A DNA stretch of 64,000 nucleotides from Actinotalea caeni. GTDB lineage: Bacteria; Actinomycetota; Actinomycetes; Actinomycetales; Beutenbergiaceae. Position 1 is the stretch's first letter. Each line of letters starts with the position of its first letter. Where the stretch lies: assembly GCF_009733795.1 (NCBI RefSeq), contig NZ_WNXX01000010.1:62001-126000 (forward strand), read 5' to 3'. Below are positions 15,124-22,849 of this stretch, one piece after another. A program made the translations under genes and the position numbers. Under the pieces are notes generated by a model that saw only the letters and a list, made by a program, of their open reading frames with translations, searched no databases and was not told where the DNA came from.

Positions 15124-16082
15124 CAGCCCTCCCCCAGCGCGGCGACGGCGCGCAGCCGCCGCAGCACGGACGCGCGCAGGTCCGGCGGGTCGAGCACCAC
15201 GACCGTGTCGCCGTAGCCCGCGATCTCGTCGGCGAGGTAGGCGACGTCGCTCACCTCGAGCGCGAGCACGTCGCGCACGCCCGCCGGCGTCTCGATGCTG
15301 TCGACGACCTCACCGCGTGCGCGCAGCGCCGCGGCGCCCTCGGGGCGCACCGCGAGCCGGACGGGCACCCGGAACACGCGCTCCGGCGTCGGCACCCGTT
15401 CCTCGGGGATGACGACGCTGCCGGGCTCCCCCACGCGCTCGACCCGGCCGATGATCCGCGAGGTGCGGAACGAGCGCTGCGCGTCCCGGTCGCGGTCGTG
15501 ACCGACGAGGTACCAGCCGCGGTCGCGCGCGTAGACGCGCCACGGCTCGACCGTGCGGACCGTGACCTCGCCGCTGTAGGCCGCGCGGTAGGAGAACCGC
15601 ACGGGGGCGCGCTCGGCGATCGCCGCGAGCAGGTCGTCCATCGCCGGCTCCGGCCCGCGCACCCGCAGCGTGACGCCCGGTGCGGCGGCCGCGGAGCCGT
15701 CGGCGACCGCCTTGAGCTTGACGAGGCCGCGGCGCGCGGCGGAGGCGAACGTGGAGTCCTGCCACACCTCGGCGGCGAGCGAGAGCACGCCCATCTGGGC
15801 CGGCGACAGGTGGATCGGCGGCAGCGAGTACGCCGCGGTGTCGATGCGGTAGCCGACCTCGTCCTCGTGCACGGCGTCGGTGAGCGTGACGATCGGGATG
15901 CCGAGCTGCCGCAGGTGCTCCTTGTCGCGCTCGAACATCCTCTCGAACGCCTCGTCGGACGTGCTCGAGCCGTACCCGTTGACCTTGGCGCGGATCTCGG
16001 CCTTCGTCATGCGGTGCCGGGTGTGCGAGAGCGCGATGACGAGGTCGAGCATCCGCTCCGCCGCGTCGACCCGTTCGCTCAT
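15123..16082 (-). CDS. pafB: WYL-domain regulator PafB
   Basis: A 319-residue partner of PafC with the same HTH-WYL-WCX layout: RMLDLVIALSHTRHRMTKAE, then MFERDKEHLRQLGIPIVT, and later the WYL segment APVRFSYRAAYSGEVTVR with DRGWYLVGHDRDRDAQRSFR. PafBC activates many mycobacterial DNA-repair genes. The gene is named for linkage to pafA, the Pup ligase, but no pafA, pup, dop or proteasome gene is next to it here. The ATG at 16082 follows TAGCGT by 6 nt (leaderless). Confidence 0.92.
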   Translation of the reverse strand: MSERVDAAERMLDLVIALSHTRHRMTKAEIRAKVNGYGSSTSDEAFERMFERDKEHLRQLGIPIVTLTDAVHEDEVGYRIDTAAYSLPPIHLSPAQMGVLSLAAEVWQDSTFASAARRGLVKLKAVADGSAAAAPGVTLRVRGPEPAMDDLLAAIAERAPVRFSYRAAYSGEVTVRTVEPWRVYARDRGWYLVGHDRDRDAQRSFRTSRIIGRVERVGEPGSVVIPEERVPTPERVFRVPVRLAVRPEGAAALRARGEVVDSIETPAGVRDVLALEVSDVAYLADEIAGYGDTVVVLDPPDLRASVLRRLRAVAALGEG

Positions 16083-16088
16083 GCGGTC

Positions 16089-16094
16089 ACGCTA
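16089..16094 (-). promoter_or_regulatory. -10 box of pafB-pafC (leaderless)
   Basis: TAGCGT on the minus strand, 6 nt before the pafB ATG. Confidence 0.5.
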
Positions 16095-16175
16095 GCGCGA
16101 GGACGCGCACGCGCCGCGCAGCGACCGCCGTCGCGTGGCCCGTCGTCGCCGCGGGCGTGCACCGGTGGTCGCCGT

Positions 16176-16181
16176 TAGGGT
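16176..16181 (+). promoter_or_regulatory. -10 box of the DUF3866 gene (leaderless)
   Basis: TAGGGT, 6 nt before the GTG at 16188. It is divergent from the pafB promoter; the two -10 boxes are about 80 bp apart. Confidence 0.5.
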
Positions 16182-16187
16182 CGCAGC

Positions 16188-17264
16188 GTGATCACGTGGC
16201 GCGAGGGTGTCGTCGCCGCGCTGGGCCGGTCCTGGCCCGGCGCGCAGGAGCTGACCGCGACGGTCGACGGCGAGCCGGTGCGCGCGCTCGCCTACCCCGG
16301 GCTCGTGGGGGCGCCGCAGGTCGGCGACCGGGTGCTGCTCACCACGGCGGCGCTGCAGCGCGGGCTGGGCACCGGCGGCTACGCGTTCGTCGCGGCGCTG
16401 CCCGACCGGCTGCCTCCCGACCCGCCGGCCGCGCCCGGCCACCTCGTCAAGGCCAGGTACACGCCGTTGCAGACGCTCGTGCTCGGTGCCGACGAGCAGG
16501 AGTCGGAGCACCACGAGCTGCTGCGCGACGCCGACGACCTCGACGGCATGCCCGTCGTCGTCGCCGATCTCCACTCGGCGCTGCCGGCGGTCGTGGCCGG
16601 GGTGCGGGCACGCCGTCCGGAGGCGCGCGTCGGCTACCTGATGACCGACGGCGGCGCGCTGCCGCTGTGGTTCTCCCGAGCGGTCGCGGGGCTCCGGGAG
16701 GCCGGCTGGCTCGCCGCGTCGGTGACGGTCGGGCAGGCCTTCGGCGGCGACGTCGAGGCGGTCTCGCTGCACTCGGGGCTGCTGGCCGCACGGCTGGTGC
16801 TCGGCTGCGACGTCGTCGTCGTCAGCCAGGGACCGGGCAACCTCGGCACCGGGACCCGCTGGGGCTTCTCCGGCGTCGCCGCGGGCGACGCGGTCAACGC
16901 CGTCGCCACCCTCGGCGGTCGCGCGGTCGCCAGCCTGCGCGTCTCCGGGGCCGACCCGCGCGAGCGGCACCGAGGCATCTCCCACCACAGCCTCACCGCC
17001 TACGGCCGGGTGGCGCTGGCCCGCGCCGACGTCGTCGTGCCCGAGCTGCCGGGCGACCTGGGCCTGCTCGTCGCCGAGCAGGCGGAGGCGCTGCGCGAGC
17101 GTCACGACCTGCACCGGGTGCCCGTCGACGGCCTCGAGGACGCGCTGCGCGACTGCCCCGTGCCGCTGTCCACGATGGGCCGCGGGCTGGCCGACGACCC
17201 GGCCCCGTTCCTCGCCGCCGCGGCGGCCGGGGTGCACGCGACGACCTTGCTGGACCTGACGTAG
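16188..17264 (+). CDS. DUF3866-family protein, unknown function
   Basis: A 358-residue actinobacterial DUF3866 protein. Visible features are an N-terminal beta-rich region, a central stretch MPVVVADLHSALPAVVAGVR, VSQGPGNLGTGTRWGFSG and the family-typical HRGISHHSLTAYGRVA near the C-terminus. No catalytic role has been shown. It is divergent from pafB and directly followed by groES, whose -10 box overlaps this gene's TAG stop codon. The GTG start is fixed by the leaderless promoter 6 nt upstream. Presumably cytosolic: there is no signal peptide or membrane helix. Confidence 0.8.
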   Translation: MITWREGVVAALGRSWPGAQELTATVDGEPVRALAYPGLVGAPQVGDRVLLTTAALQRGLGTGGYAFVAALPDRLPPDPPAAPGHLVKARYTPLQTLVLGADEQESEHHELLRDADDLDGMPVVVADLHSALPAVVAGVRARRPEARVGYLMTDGGALPLWFSRAVAGLREAGWLAASVTVGQAFGGDVEAVSLHSGLLAARLVLGCDVVVVSQGPGNLGTGTRWGFSGVAAGDAVNAVATLGGRAVASLRVSGADPRERHRGISHHSLTAYGRVALARADVVVPELPGDLGLLVAEQAEALRERHDLHRVPVDGLEDALRDCPVPLSTMGRGLADDPAPFLAAAAAGVHATTLLDLT

Positions 17265-17267
17265 GTT
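17262..17267 (+). promoter_or_regulatory. -10 box of groES, overlapping the DUF3866 stop codon
   Basis: TAGGTT, 7 nt before the GTG at 17275. Its TAG is the DUF3866 stop codon. Confidence 0.5.
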
Positions 17268-17274
17268 GGGGACC

Positions 17275-17604
17275 GTGGCAACCGGTCCAGGAGGCAAGCT
17301 CCCGATCATGATGCTGCACGACCGCGTGCTCGTGCAGATGTCCCCCGACGACGCCGAGCGCAGGTCGTCGGGCGGGCTCGTCATCCCCGCCACCGCCCAG
17401 ATGGCCAAGCGCCTGCACTGGGCTGCGGTGCTCGGCGTGGGTCCCCACGTGCGCACGGTCAAGGTCGGCGACCGGGTGCTGTTCGGCGAGGAGCACCAGA
17501 ACGAGGTCGAGATCCAGGGCGAGACCTACGTGATCCTGCGCGAGAAGGACCTGCACGCCGTCGCCGCCGAGCGCGTCGAGGTCTCGACGGGTCTCTACCT
17601 CTAG
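17275..17604 (+). CDS. groES: GroES-like 10-kDa co-chaperonin (solitary)
   Basis: A 109-residue GroES-fold protein. The mobile loop that contacts GroEL is RSSGGLVIPATAQ, and the C-terminal beta barrel contains VKVGDRVLFGEEHQNEVEIQ and YVILREKDLHAV. It is a little longer than classical GroES and its N-terminus (MATGPGGKLPIMMLHDRVLV) differs, so it may be the secondary actinobacterial type; no groEL lies beside it. GTG at 17275 is preferred over TTG at 17266 because TAGGTT stands 7 nt upstream. It is convergent with the PH-domain gene. Confidence 0.85.
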   Translation: MATGPGGKLPIMMLHDRVLVQMSPDDAERRSSGGLVIPATAQMAKRLHWAAVLGVGPHVRTVKVGDRVLFGEEHQNEVEIQGETYVILREKDLHAVAAERVEVSTGLYL

Positions 17605-17640
17605 ACCCGGCGGGGCCCCGACGCCCGCCTGGGCCGGCGG

Positions 17641-18069
17641 TCAGGTGGGCTCGCGGCCCTCGTGCTCGGCGACCCGGTCGCGCAGCCAGGCCGCGTCCCG
17701 ACGTGCGCGGGCGCCGTCGGCCGCCTGGATCGCCATGAGCGCGCAGGTGGTGCCGTCGTCGAGGTCGAGCCGCACCCACGAGTCGTGCACGCCGAGGTGC
17801 ACGGCGACGATCTGCGACCACGCGACGCGCCGCCGTCGGACAGGGTTGCGGATCTCCAGACCGTCGGCGTCGGCGACGGCCCGCACCCGCCCGAGCAGCG
17901 CCGTCACCACCACGACGATGCCGACCATGACGAGGATCGCGACGCGGTCGAAGCCGTAGCCGTCGAGCGAGACCAGCAGGAACGCGGCACCGCCCACGAA
18001 CGCCGCGGCCAGCACGACGCAGACCGCCAGCGTGGCGCGCGGCCGGAAGACACGTCGCGCCGCCGCCAT
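17641..18069 (-). CDS. Membrane protein with PH-like domain
   Basis: A 142-residue protein with two N-terminal membrane helices (ATLAVCVVLAAAFVGGAAFL and VAILVMVGIVVVVTALLG), then a bacterial PH-like domain: ADADGLEIRNPVRRRRVAW, IVAVHLGVHDSWVRLDLDDG, and a C-terminal helix. Such proteins follow hisG in many actinobacteria; function unknown. The ATG at 18069 is 2 nt after the hisG stop codon, so it is translated with hisG-hisE. Confidence 0.8.
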   Translation of the reverse strand: MAAARRVFRPRATLAVCVVLAAAFVGGAAFLLVSLDGYGFDRVAILVMVGIVVVVTALLGRVRAVADADGLEIRNPVRRRRVAWSQIVAVHLGVHDSWVRLDLDDGTTCALMAIQAADGARARRDAAWLRDRVAEHEGREPT

Positions 18070-18071
18070 CG

Positions 18072-18914
18072 TCAGATCCGGCAGGCGTGGATCTGGGTGA
18101 CGAGGATCGCCCGTGCCCCGACGTCGTAGAGCCGGTCCATCAGCTGGTTCGTCGCGTCCCGCTCGACCATCGCGCGGACCGCGACCCAGCCCTTCGTGTG
18201 CAGCGGCGACACCGTCGGCGACTCCAGCCCCGGCGTGATCGCGACGGCCCGCTCGACGGCGTAGTCCGGCACGTCGTAGTCCATGAGCACGTAGCGCCGC
18301 GCCACGAGCACGCTGTGCAGCCGGCGGTCGAGCACCGCGAGCTTCGGGTGCGGGTCGCCCGCCGGTCGGATCAGCACAGCCTCGGAGGTGAGGATCTCCT
18401 CGCCGAAGACCTCCAGTCCGGCAGCACGCAGCGTGGAGCCGGTCTCGACGACGTCGGCGACGAGGTCGGCGACGCCGAGCCGGACGGTCGACTCGATCGC
18501 GCCGTCGAGCCTGACCACCTCGGCCTCGATGCCGCGGTCGCGGAGGAACCCGCCGACCAGCACCGGGTAGGAGGTGGCCACGCGCTTGCCGGCGATGTCG
18601 GCGAGCGTCCGGACCGCCTCGGGCGGCCCGGCGAAGCGGAACGTCGACGTCGCGAAGCCCAGCGCGCGGTGCTCGACCGCGTCCACCCCGGAGTCGAGCA
18701 GCAGGTCGCGACCCGTGATGCCGGCGTCGACGGTGCCGGAGCCGACGTACACGGCGATGTCGCGCGGGCGCAGGAAGAAGAACTCGACGTCGTTGGCCTC
18801 GTCGGTGAGGACGAGCTCACGTCCGTCGCGGCGCTGACGGTAGCCGGCCTCGCGCAGCATGTCGCTGGCCGGCTCGGCGAGGGATCCCTTGTTCGGGACG
18901 GCGATGCGAAGCAA
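18072..18914 (-). CDS. hisG: ATP phosphoribosyltransferase HisG (long form)
   Basis: A 280-residue HisG, the first and feedback-regulated enzyme of histidine synthesis (ATP plus PRPP to phosphoribosyl-ATP). [20 protein letters not shown] is the standard N-terminus; [18 protein letters not shown] carries the PRPP-binding motif. The extra C-terminal ACT-like regulatory domain ([20 protein letters not shown], then [11 protein letters not shown]) marks the long, hexameric form that needs no HisZ. The start is TTG at 18914, with GAAGGAG a few bases upstream. It follows hisE by 52 bp. Confidence 0.95.
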   Translation of the reverse strand: MLRIAVPNKGSLAEPASDMLREAGYRQRRDGRELVLTDEANDVEFFFLRPRDIAVYVGSGTVDAGITGRDLLLDSGVDAVEHRALGFATSTFRFAGPPEAVRTLADIAGKRVATSYPVLVGGFLRDRGIEAEVVRLDGAIESTVRLGVADLVADVVETGSTLRAAGLEVFGEEILTSEAVLIRPAGDPHPKLAVLDRRLHSVLVARRYVLMDYDVPDYAVERAVAITPGLESPTVSPLHTKGWVAVRAMVERDATNQLMDRLYDVGARAILVTQIHACRI

Positions 18915-18966
18915 CGGGTGCTCCTTCGGGTGATCGGGCGGTGCGGGGTCGGACGGAGCGCTCGGC

Positions 18967-19230
18967 TCAGAGATGCTCGTAGACGTCGTCGAGGGTGAGA
19001 CCCGTCGCGACCATCAGCACCTGCAGGTGGTAGAGCAGCTGGGAGATCTCCAGCGCGGTCTGCTCCCGACCCTCGTGCTCGGCGGCCATCCAGACCTCGG
19101 CGGCCTCCTCGACGACCTTCTTCCCGATCGCGTGCACGCCGGCGTCCAGCGCCGCCACGGTGCCCGAGCCGGCCGGGCGCTCGCGCGCCTTCTCCGCCAG
19201 CTCCGCGTACAGCTCGTCGAAGGTCTTCAC
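18967..19230 (-). CDS. hisE: Phosphoribosyl-ATP diphosphatase
   Basis: An 87-residue HisE, which hydrolyses phosphoribosyl-ATP to phosphoribosyl-AMP in histidine synthesis. The all-alpha MazG-like fold is shown by [14 protein letters not shown], then [19 protein letters not shown] with the metal-binding E-E-x-x-E pattern, and [20 protein letters not shown]. The GTG at 19230 is 8 nt behind a TAGGCT box, so it is probably leaderless. It forms the hisE-hisG-PH operon; ribXY lies upstream. Confidence 0.95.
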   Translation of the reverse strand: MKTFDELYAELAEKARERPAGSGTVAALDAGVHAIGKKVVEEAAEVWMAAEHEGREQTALEISQLLYHLQVLMVATGLTLDDVYEHL

Positions 19231-19238
19231 GGGTGGCC

Positions 19239-19244
19239 AGCCTA
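19239..19244 (-). promoter_or_regulatory. -10 box of hisE-hisG (leaderless)
   Basis: TAGGCT on the minus strand, 8 nt before the GTG at 19230. The spacing is slightly longer than at the other leaderless genes. Confidence 0.4.
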
Positions 19245-19292
19245 CCGTTCGGGCGACCCGCGGCCGGACCGGCCGCGGGTCACGCGAACGGC

Positions 19293-20294
19293 TCAGGACC
19301 CGATGAAGGCGTCGGTGAAGGCCTCGCCGGCCTCGACCGGCTCCTCGATGAGCCCCAGCTCGAGCATCGTGCCCGCCATCGCCTCCCAGCGGGCGTCGTC
19401 GTGCTCGCCCCACGCACCGGTGAGGTCGCCGTAGAGCGGCACGGTCGCCTCGGCGACCGCGCCCATGATCTCGCGCTGCTCGTCGGTGATCGAGCCGGGG
19501 ATCTCCTCCGCGGCCGCCTCGACGGCGAGCGAGGGGTCGGCGGCGATGTCGGCGACCGCGCGGCCGACCGCCGCGACCACCCCGGCGAGCGCCGCACCCT
19601 GGTGCTGCGTCATCCGGGAGGTCGTGCCCAGCCCGATGCCGACGAGCGGCACGTCACCGATCGGCACGGCCTCCACGGCGAGCCCGGTGGCGCGGAACTG
19701 CGGCACGTCGTTGTTGACGTAGCCCATGACCGCGTCGACGTGCCCGCCCGAGAGCGCGGCCTGCTGCGTGTAGCCGATCGTGGCGACCTCCACGTCGTCG
19801 GTCGTCAGCCCCGCCTCGTGCAGCATCGCCAGCAGCCCGAACCACGTCTCGCCGTAGGGCCCCGGCACACCGACCGTACGGCCGGCGAGGTCGGCCGGAC
19901 CTGTGATGTCGCTGTCCTCGGGGACGATGAGCGCCACCGGGTACTCCTGGTAGAGCGTCGCGATGCTGACGACGTCCACGGCCTGCGAGCGGGCCTGCAG
20001 CATCTCGTCGCCGCCGGCGACCACGATCTGCTCGCGGCCCGCCGTCAGCGCCCCGAACAGGTCCTCGGACTCACCGTGGTGGCGCAGCGTCACGTCGACC
20101 CCGGCCTCGGCGAAGTACCCCCGCTGCTGCGCCAGGTAGAACGGCGCGAACTGCACGTTCGGCACGTACGTGAGCCCGATCGTCACGCGCGCGTCGGGCG
20201 CGCCCGGGGTCGGGTCCGTGCACGCCGTCGCCGTCAGGGCGGTCCCTGCTGCCGCCGCGGCGAGCAGCAGCGCCTGCCGTCTCGTCACCACCAT
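19293..20294 (-). CDS. ribY: Riboflavin ABC transporter substrate-binding lipoprotein RibY
   Basis: A 333-residue solute-binding protein of the NMT1/THI5 type. The N-terminus has a twin arginine and a lipobox ([20 protein letters not shown], then AC), so it is a lipoprotein, perhaps Tat-exported. The mature part opens [20 protein letters not shown], typical of ThiY/RibY binding proteins. The riboflavin assignment comes from the FMN riboswitch that heads the operon; by sequence alone a thiamine-precursor binder could not be excluded. It overlaps ribX by 10 bp. No ATPase gene follows: the next gene downstream is hisE. Confidence 0.82.
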   Translation of the reverse strand: MVVTRRQALLLAAAAAGTALTATACTDPTPGAPDARVTIGLTYVPNVQFAPFYLAQQRGYFAEAGVDVTLRHHGESEDLFGALTAGREQIVVAGGDEMLQARSQAVDVVSIATLYQEYPVALIVPEDSDITGPADLAGRTVGVPGPYGETWFGLLAMLHEAGLTTDDVEVATIGYTQQAALSGGHVDAVMGYVNNDVPQFRATGLAVEAVPIGDVPLVGIGLGTTSRMTQHQGAALAGVVAAVGRAVADIAADPSLAVEAAAEEIPGSITDEQREIMGAVAEATVPLYGDLTGAWGEHDDARWEAMAGTMLELGLIEEPVEAGEAFTDAFIGS

Positions 20295-21088
20295 CGAACT
20301 GTCCTCTCCAGGCCGCGCACGGCCAGATTGATGGCGACCGCCAGGGCCGCCATGACCACCAGCGTCGCCACCATGCCCTCGGTGTCGACGCGATCGCGGA
20401 AGACGGTCAGCAGCTCGCCGAGCCCACGACCGCCCATGACGAACTCCCCCACCACTGCACCGGTGATCGACAGCACGAACCCGTTGCGGACACCGGTGAG
20501 CACCGACGGCAGCGCCATCTGGCTCTGGATGTGCACGAGCAGCTGCCACCGGCCGGCGCCGTCGACCCGGGCGGCGTCGACGACGTCGCGGTCGATCGTC
20601 GTCAGCCCGAGCACGGTGTTGAGCAGGATGGGGAAGAACACGAGCAGCGCGCACAGCAGCGCCTTGGGGAACGGGCCGTAGCCGAACCACAGCGCGAGCA
20701 GCGGCGCGAACGCCACCGCCGGGATCGCCTGGGACGCCGCCAGGTACGGGCCCAGCGCCGCCGACGCGGTCGTCGAGCTCGCGAGCAGGTACCCCAGCGG
20801 CAGCGCGACGAGCAGCCCCAGGAGGCAGCCGAGGGCGCTGACGCCGAAGGTGCTCGCGGCACCGAGCAGCAGGTCGCCGTCGGCCACCTCGGCCACGAGG
20901 CGGACGGCGAGGTCCGCCGGTGACGGCACGAGCACGGGCCCGAGCGCCGCCGCCAGCAGCGCCCAGACGACCACGACCACGATCCCGAGGACGACCGGGG
21001 CGGAGATGGTGCGCTCAGGGCGCACGGCTGGTCCTGCGGACGTGGGGCGCGACCGTGCCGACGGTGCCGACTCAGCCGGCTGTGCCAT
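20285..21088 (-). CDS. ribX: Riboflavin ABC transporter permease RibX
   Basis: A 267-residue BPD-type ABC permease with about six membrane helices. The EAA loop facing the ATPase is recognisable (DVVDAARVDGAGRWQLLVHI, then QSQMALPSVLTGVRNGF). The N-terminal 35 residues are hydrophilic and Ala/Ser/Pro-rich. The ATG at 21088 has a GGGGGAGAGG ribosome site that is folded into a hairpin, and an FMN riboswitch lies further upstream, so expression should fall when FMN is plentiful. With ribY it forms the uptake system; the ATP-binding subunit must come from elsewhere. Confidence 0.83.
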   Translation of the reverse strand: MAQPAESAPSARSRPTSAGPAVRPERTISAPVVLGIVVVVVWALLAAALGPVLVPSPADLAVRLVAEVADGDLLLGAASTFGVSALGCLLGLLVALPLGYLLASSTTASAALGPYLAASQAIPAVAFAPLLALWFGYGPFPKALLCALLVFFPILLNTVLGLTTIDRDVVDAARVDGAGRWQLLVHIQSQMALPSVLTGVRNGFVLSITGAVVGEFVMGGRGLGELLTVFRDRVDTEGMVATLVVMAALAVAINLAVRGLERTVRWW

Positions 21089-21097
21089 CGCAGACGT

Positions 21098-21128
21098 CCT
21101 CTCCCCCGGCGCGTCCCGGGGTGAGAGG
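21098..21128 (-). promoter_or_regulatory. Ribosome-site sequestering hairpin of ribX
   Basis: On the minus strand CCTCTCACCCCGG pairs with CCGGGGGAGAGG: 12 bp with one bulged A and a 6-nt loop. The right arm is the ribX Shine-Dalgarno sequence, ending 9 nt before the ATG. This is the expression platform expected of a translation-repressing FMN riboswitch. Confidence 0.75.
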
Positions 21129-21184
21129 GGTGCATCGGGCACCCGCCTGTCGACGACGGCGCCCGGAGGCGTCGCCGTCGCGTG

Positions 21185-21321
21185 CTTCCTCCCATCCGGA
21201 CTTTCACCGTCGGTCCTGGAGTTCCACCAGGTCAACCGCCACCGTCGGCCCGGGAGGGCCGCCGCTGTCGGGTCGCGGACTGTCACCGCCGGTTCGGACT
21301 TTCACCGACCCCGGAGCACGT
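21185..21321 (-). promoter_or_regulatory. FMN riboswitch (RFN element)
   Basis: The minus strand carries the conserved RFN blocks: GTCGGTGAAAGTCCGAACC and CGGCGGTGACAGTCCGC at the 5' side, a variable GC-rich hairpin, then CCTGGTGGAACTCCAGGACC and CGACGGTGAAAGTCCGGATG followed by GGAGGAAG. These match the FMN aptamer closely. It is followed by a hairpin hiding the ribX ribosome site, which indicates FMN-dependent repression of translation. Confidence 0.95.
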
Positions 21322-21335
21322 CAAGCTCGCTGCGC

Positions 21336-21341
21336 AGTCTA
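21336..21341 (-). promoter_or_regulatory. -10 box of the riboswitch-ribXY transcript
   Basis: TAGACT on the minus strand. The start point would be about 21329, just before the RFN element. Confidence 0.45.
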
Positions 21342-21409
21342 GTACGGCGTGCGCGAAGCACCGGGCGCGCTCCCCCGCTGTTCACATGACGGGAAGCGCC
21401 CGCTGCCAC

Positions 21410-21415
21410 TACGGT
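21410..21415 (+). promoter_or_regulatory. -10 box of the Val/Pro-repeat protein gene
   Basis: TACGGT about 70 bp before the GTG at 21485, on the strand opposite to the riboswitch promoter. No clear -35 box is seen. It would leave a leader of about 60 nt. Confidence 0.3.
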
Positions 21416-21484
21416 TGAACCGTCACGCACCCTGGCTCGGCCCCCGCCGGCCGGTTGCACGAGCTGATCCGTCGGGGGACGCAG

Positions 21485-22765
21485 GTGAGGACGACGCGGC
21501 GCACGCGCAGCAGCGGGCCGCTCCCCGTGCTGCGCTGGCTGCGCCGCTCCCTCCTGCTCGGGACGCTCGTCGGCGCCGGGCTCGCGCTGTCGGTCGCGTC
21601 GGCCGAGGAGGCGTCCGCCGGCCCGCTGGGCGACCTGCTGGACCCCCTCGTCGGCGATGTCGTGGTGCCGCTCGTCGAGGAGGTCACGGCGCCCGTCGCC
21701 CCGGTCGTGGACGCCGTCGTCTCGCCGGTCGCGGAGGTCGTGGGGACCGTCACCGAGCCGGTGCGACCGGCGGTGCCGGTCGTGGAGGACGTGATCGAGC
21801 CGCTCGCTCCCGTGATCGACGACGTCGTCGCCCCGGTCGCCGAGGTCGTCCAGACGGTCACCGAGCCGGTAGCGCCCGTCGTCGAGGAGGTGACGGCGCC
21901 GCTGGCACCCGTGGTCACCGACGTCGTCGCCTCGGTCGCCGGGGTCGTCGAGGACGTCGCGGAGCCGGTCGCGCCGGTGCTCGAGGAGACCGTCGCGCCG
22001 CTCGCGCCCGTGCTGGACGAGGTCCGCGACGTGGTGGCGCCGGTCGGGGTGGCGCTGGAGCCGCTGACCGGCCCGGTCGGAGGGCTGCTGACACCCGTGA
22101 CGGGGTCGCTCGGGCCCGTCACCGACCTGCTGGAGCCCGTCGTCGGCGCCCTGCAACCCGTCACCGACGCCCTCGAGCCGGTCACCGGCGTGCTGGACCC
22201 CGTCCTCGTGCCCGGGCGGCCCGGCGCCGATCCGCTGCCCCCCGCGCCGGGCACGAGCCTGCCTGTGCCGGGCACCGACCCGCCCGCGCCCGGCACTCCC
22301 GCGCCCGAGGCGGGCACTCCCGTACCCGAGGCGGGCGCTTCCGCCCCCGGACGCCCCCCGCTGGTCCACGTCCTGGCCGCCGACGTCGCAGACGCCCCGT
22401 CGCCGGCTGCGCACGTCGACGCGCCACCGGCCGCCGGCACCGGGGCCGTGCTCGCACCTGTGCAGGCACCGAGCCCCGGCGTGGCCCCGTCCGGCGTCCT
22501 GCCCGCCACCACGGCGCCCGCCGAGGCAGCGAGCGCCGACGGCCACGACACGACCCCCGACCCCGCTGCGCCCTCGGCACCCCAGGGCCCCGCCGCGCCG
22601 TCGGGCGCCCCGGGTCAGCCGCAGCCCCGGACCCTCGGCAACGACGTCGCGGCTCCGGCCGCCCCGCTCGCGGCCGTCGCCGCCGCCTTCTGGACCACCG
22701 CGGAGCGCGAGGCGCGCGCCGCGCACCCGTCGACGTTCTTCGAGATCCCCGTCTCCCCTGGCTGA
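21485..22765 (+). CDS. Secreted Val/Pro-repeat protein, unknown function
   Basis: A 426-residue protein not assigned to a family. Residues 1-45 are a Sec signal peptide (basic start, LLLGTLVGAGLALSVASA core). Residues about 46-245 are a degenerate 11-22 residue repeat built on PVAPVVxxV, with VVxPVAEVVxTVTEPVxP seen twice; it should form amphipathic, proline-interrupted helices. Residues about 246-380 are Pro/Ala/Gly-rich (PGT, PEAGTPVPEAG), and the end is WTTAEREARAAHPSTFFEIP. No anchor is visible. GTG at 21485 with GGGGGA just upstream is preferred to TTG at 21455. It precedes the chaplin-like protein gene, possibly co-transcribed. Confidence 0.75.
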   Translation: MRTTRRTRSSGPLPVLRWLRRSLLLGTLVGAGLALSVASAEEASAGPLGDLLDPLVGDVVVPLVEEVTAPVAPVVDAVVSPVAEVVGTVTEPVRPAVPVVEDVIEPLAPVIDDVVAPVAEVVQTVTEPVAPVVEEVTAPLAPVVTDVVASVAGVVEDVAEPVAPVLEETVAPLAPVLDEVRDVVAPVGVALEPLTGPVGGLLTPVTGSLGPVTDLLEPVVGALQPVTDALEPVTGVLDPVLVPGRPGADPLPPAPGTSLPVPGTDPPAPGTPAPEAGTPVPEAGASAPGRPPLVHVLAADVADAPSPAAHVDAPPAAGTGAVLAPVQAPSPGVAPSGVLPATTAPAEAASADGHDTTPDPAAPSAPQGPAAPSGAPGQPQPRTLGNDVAAPAAPLAAVAAAFWTTAEREARAAHPSTFFEIPVSPG

Positions 22766-22774
22766 GGGGACCAC

Positions 22775-22793
22775 GCCGGGCGCCGAGCCCGGC
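22775..22793. terminator. Hairpin between the two surface-protein genes
   Basis: GCCGGGC and GCCCGGC arms around a GCCGA loop, 10 bp after the stop codon at 22765. It may terminate or attenuate read-through into the next gene. Confidence 0.35.
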
Positions 22794-22849
22794 ACGCGTT
22801 CTCGGCGTGCCCACGCACGCCACCACCTCAGTCACAGGAGAGACCACCC

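Noticed and set aside
21185-21321. TPP riboswitch, because RibY resembles ThiY
   Set aside because: The conserved blocks are those of the FMN aptamer (paired GGTGAAAGTCCG motifs and CCTGGTGGAACTCCAGG), not the TPP aptamer (CUGAGA...ACCUGA).
21448-21484. TTG start at 21455 for the Val/Pro-repeat protein
   Set aside because: The GTG at 21485 has a GGGGGA ribosome site at the right distance and still leaves a complete signal peptide.
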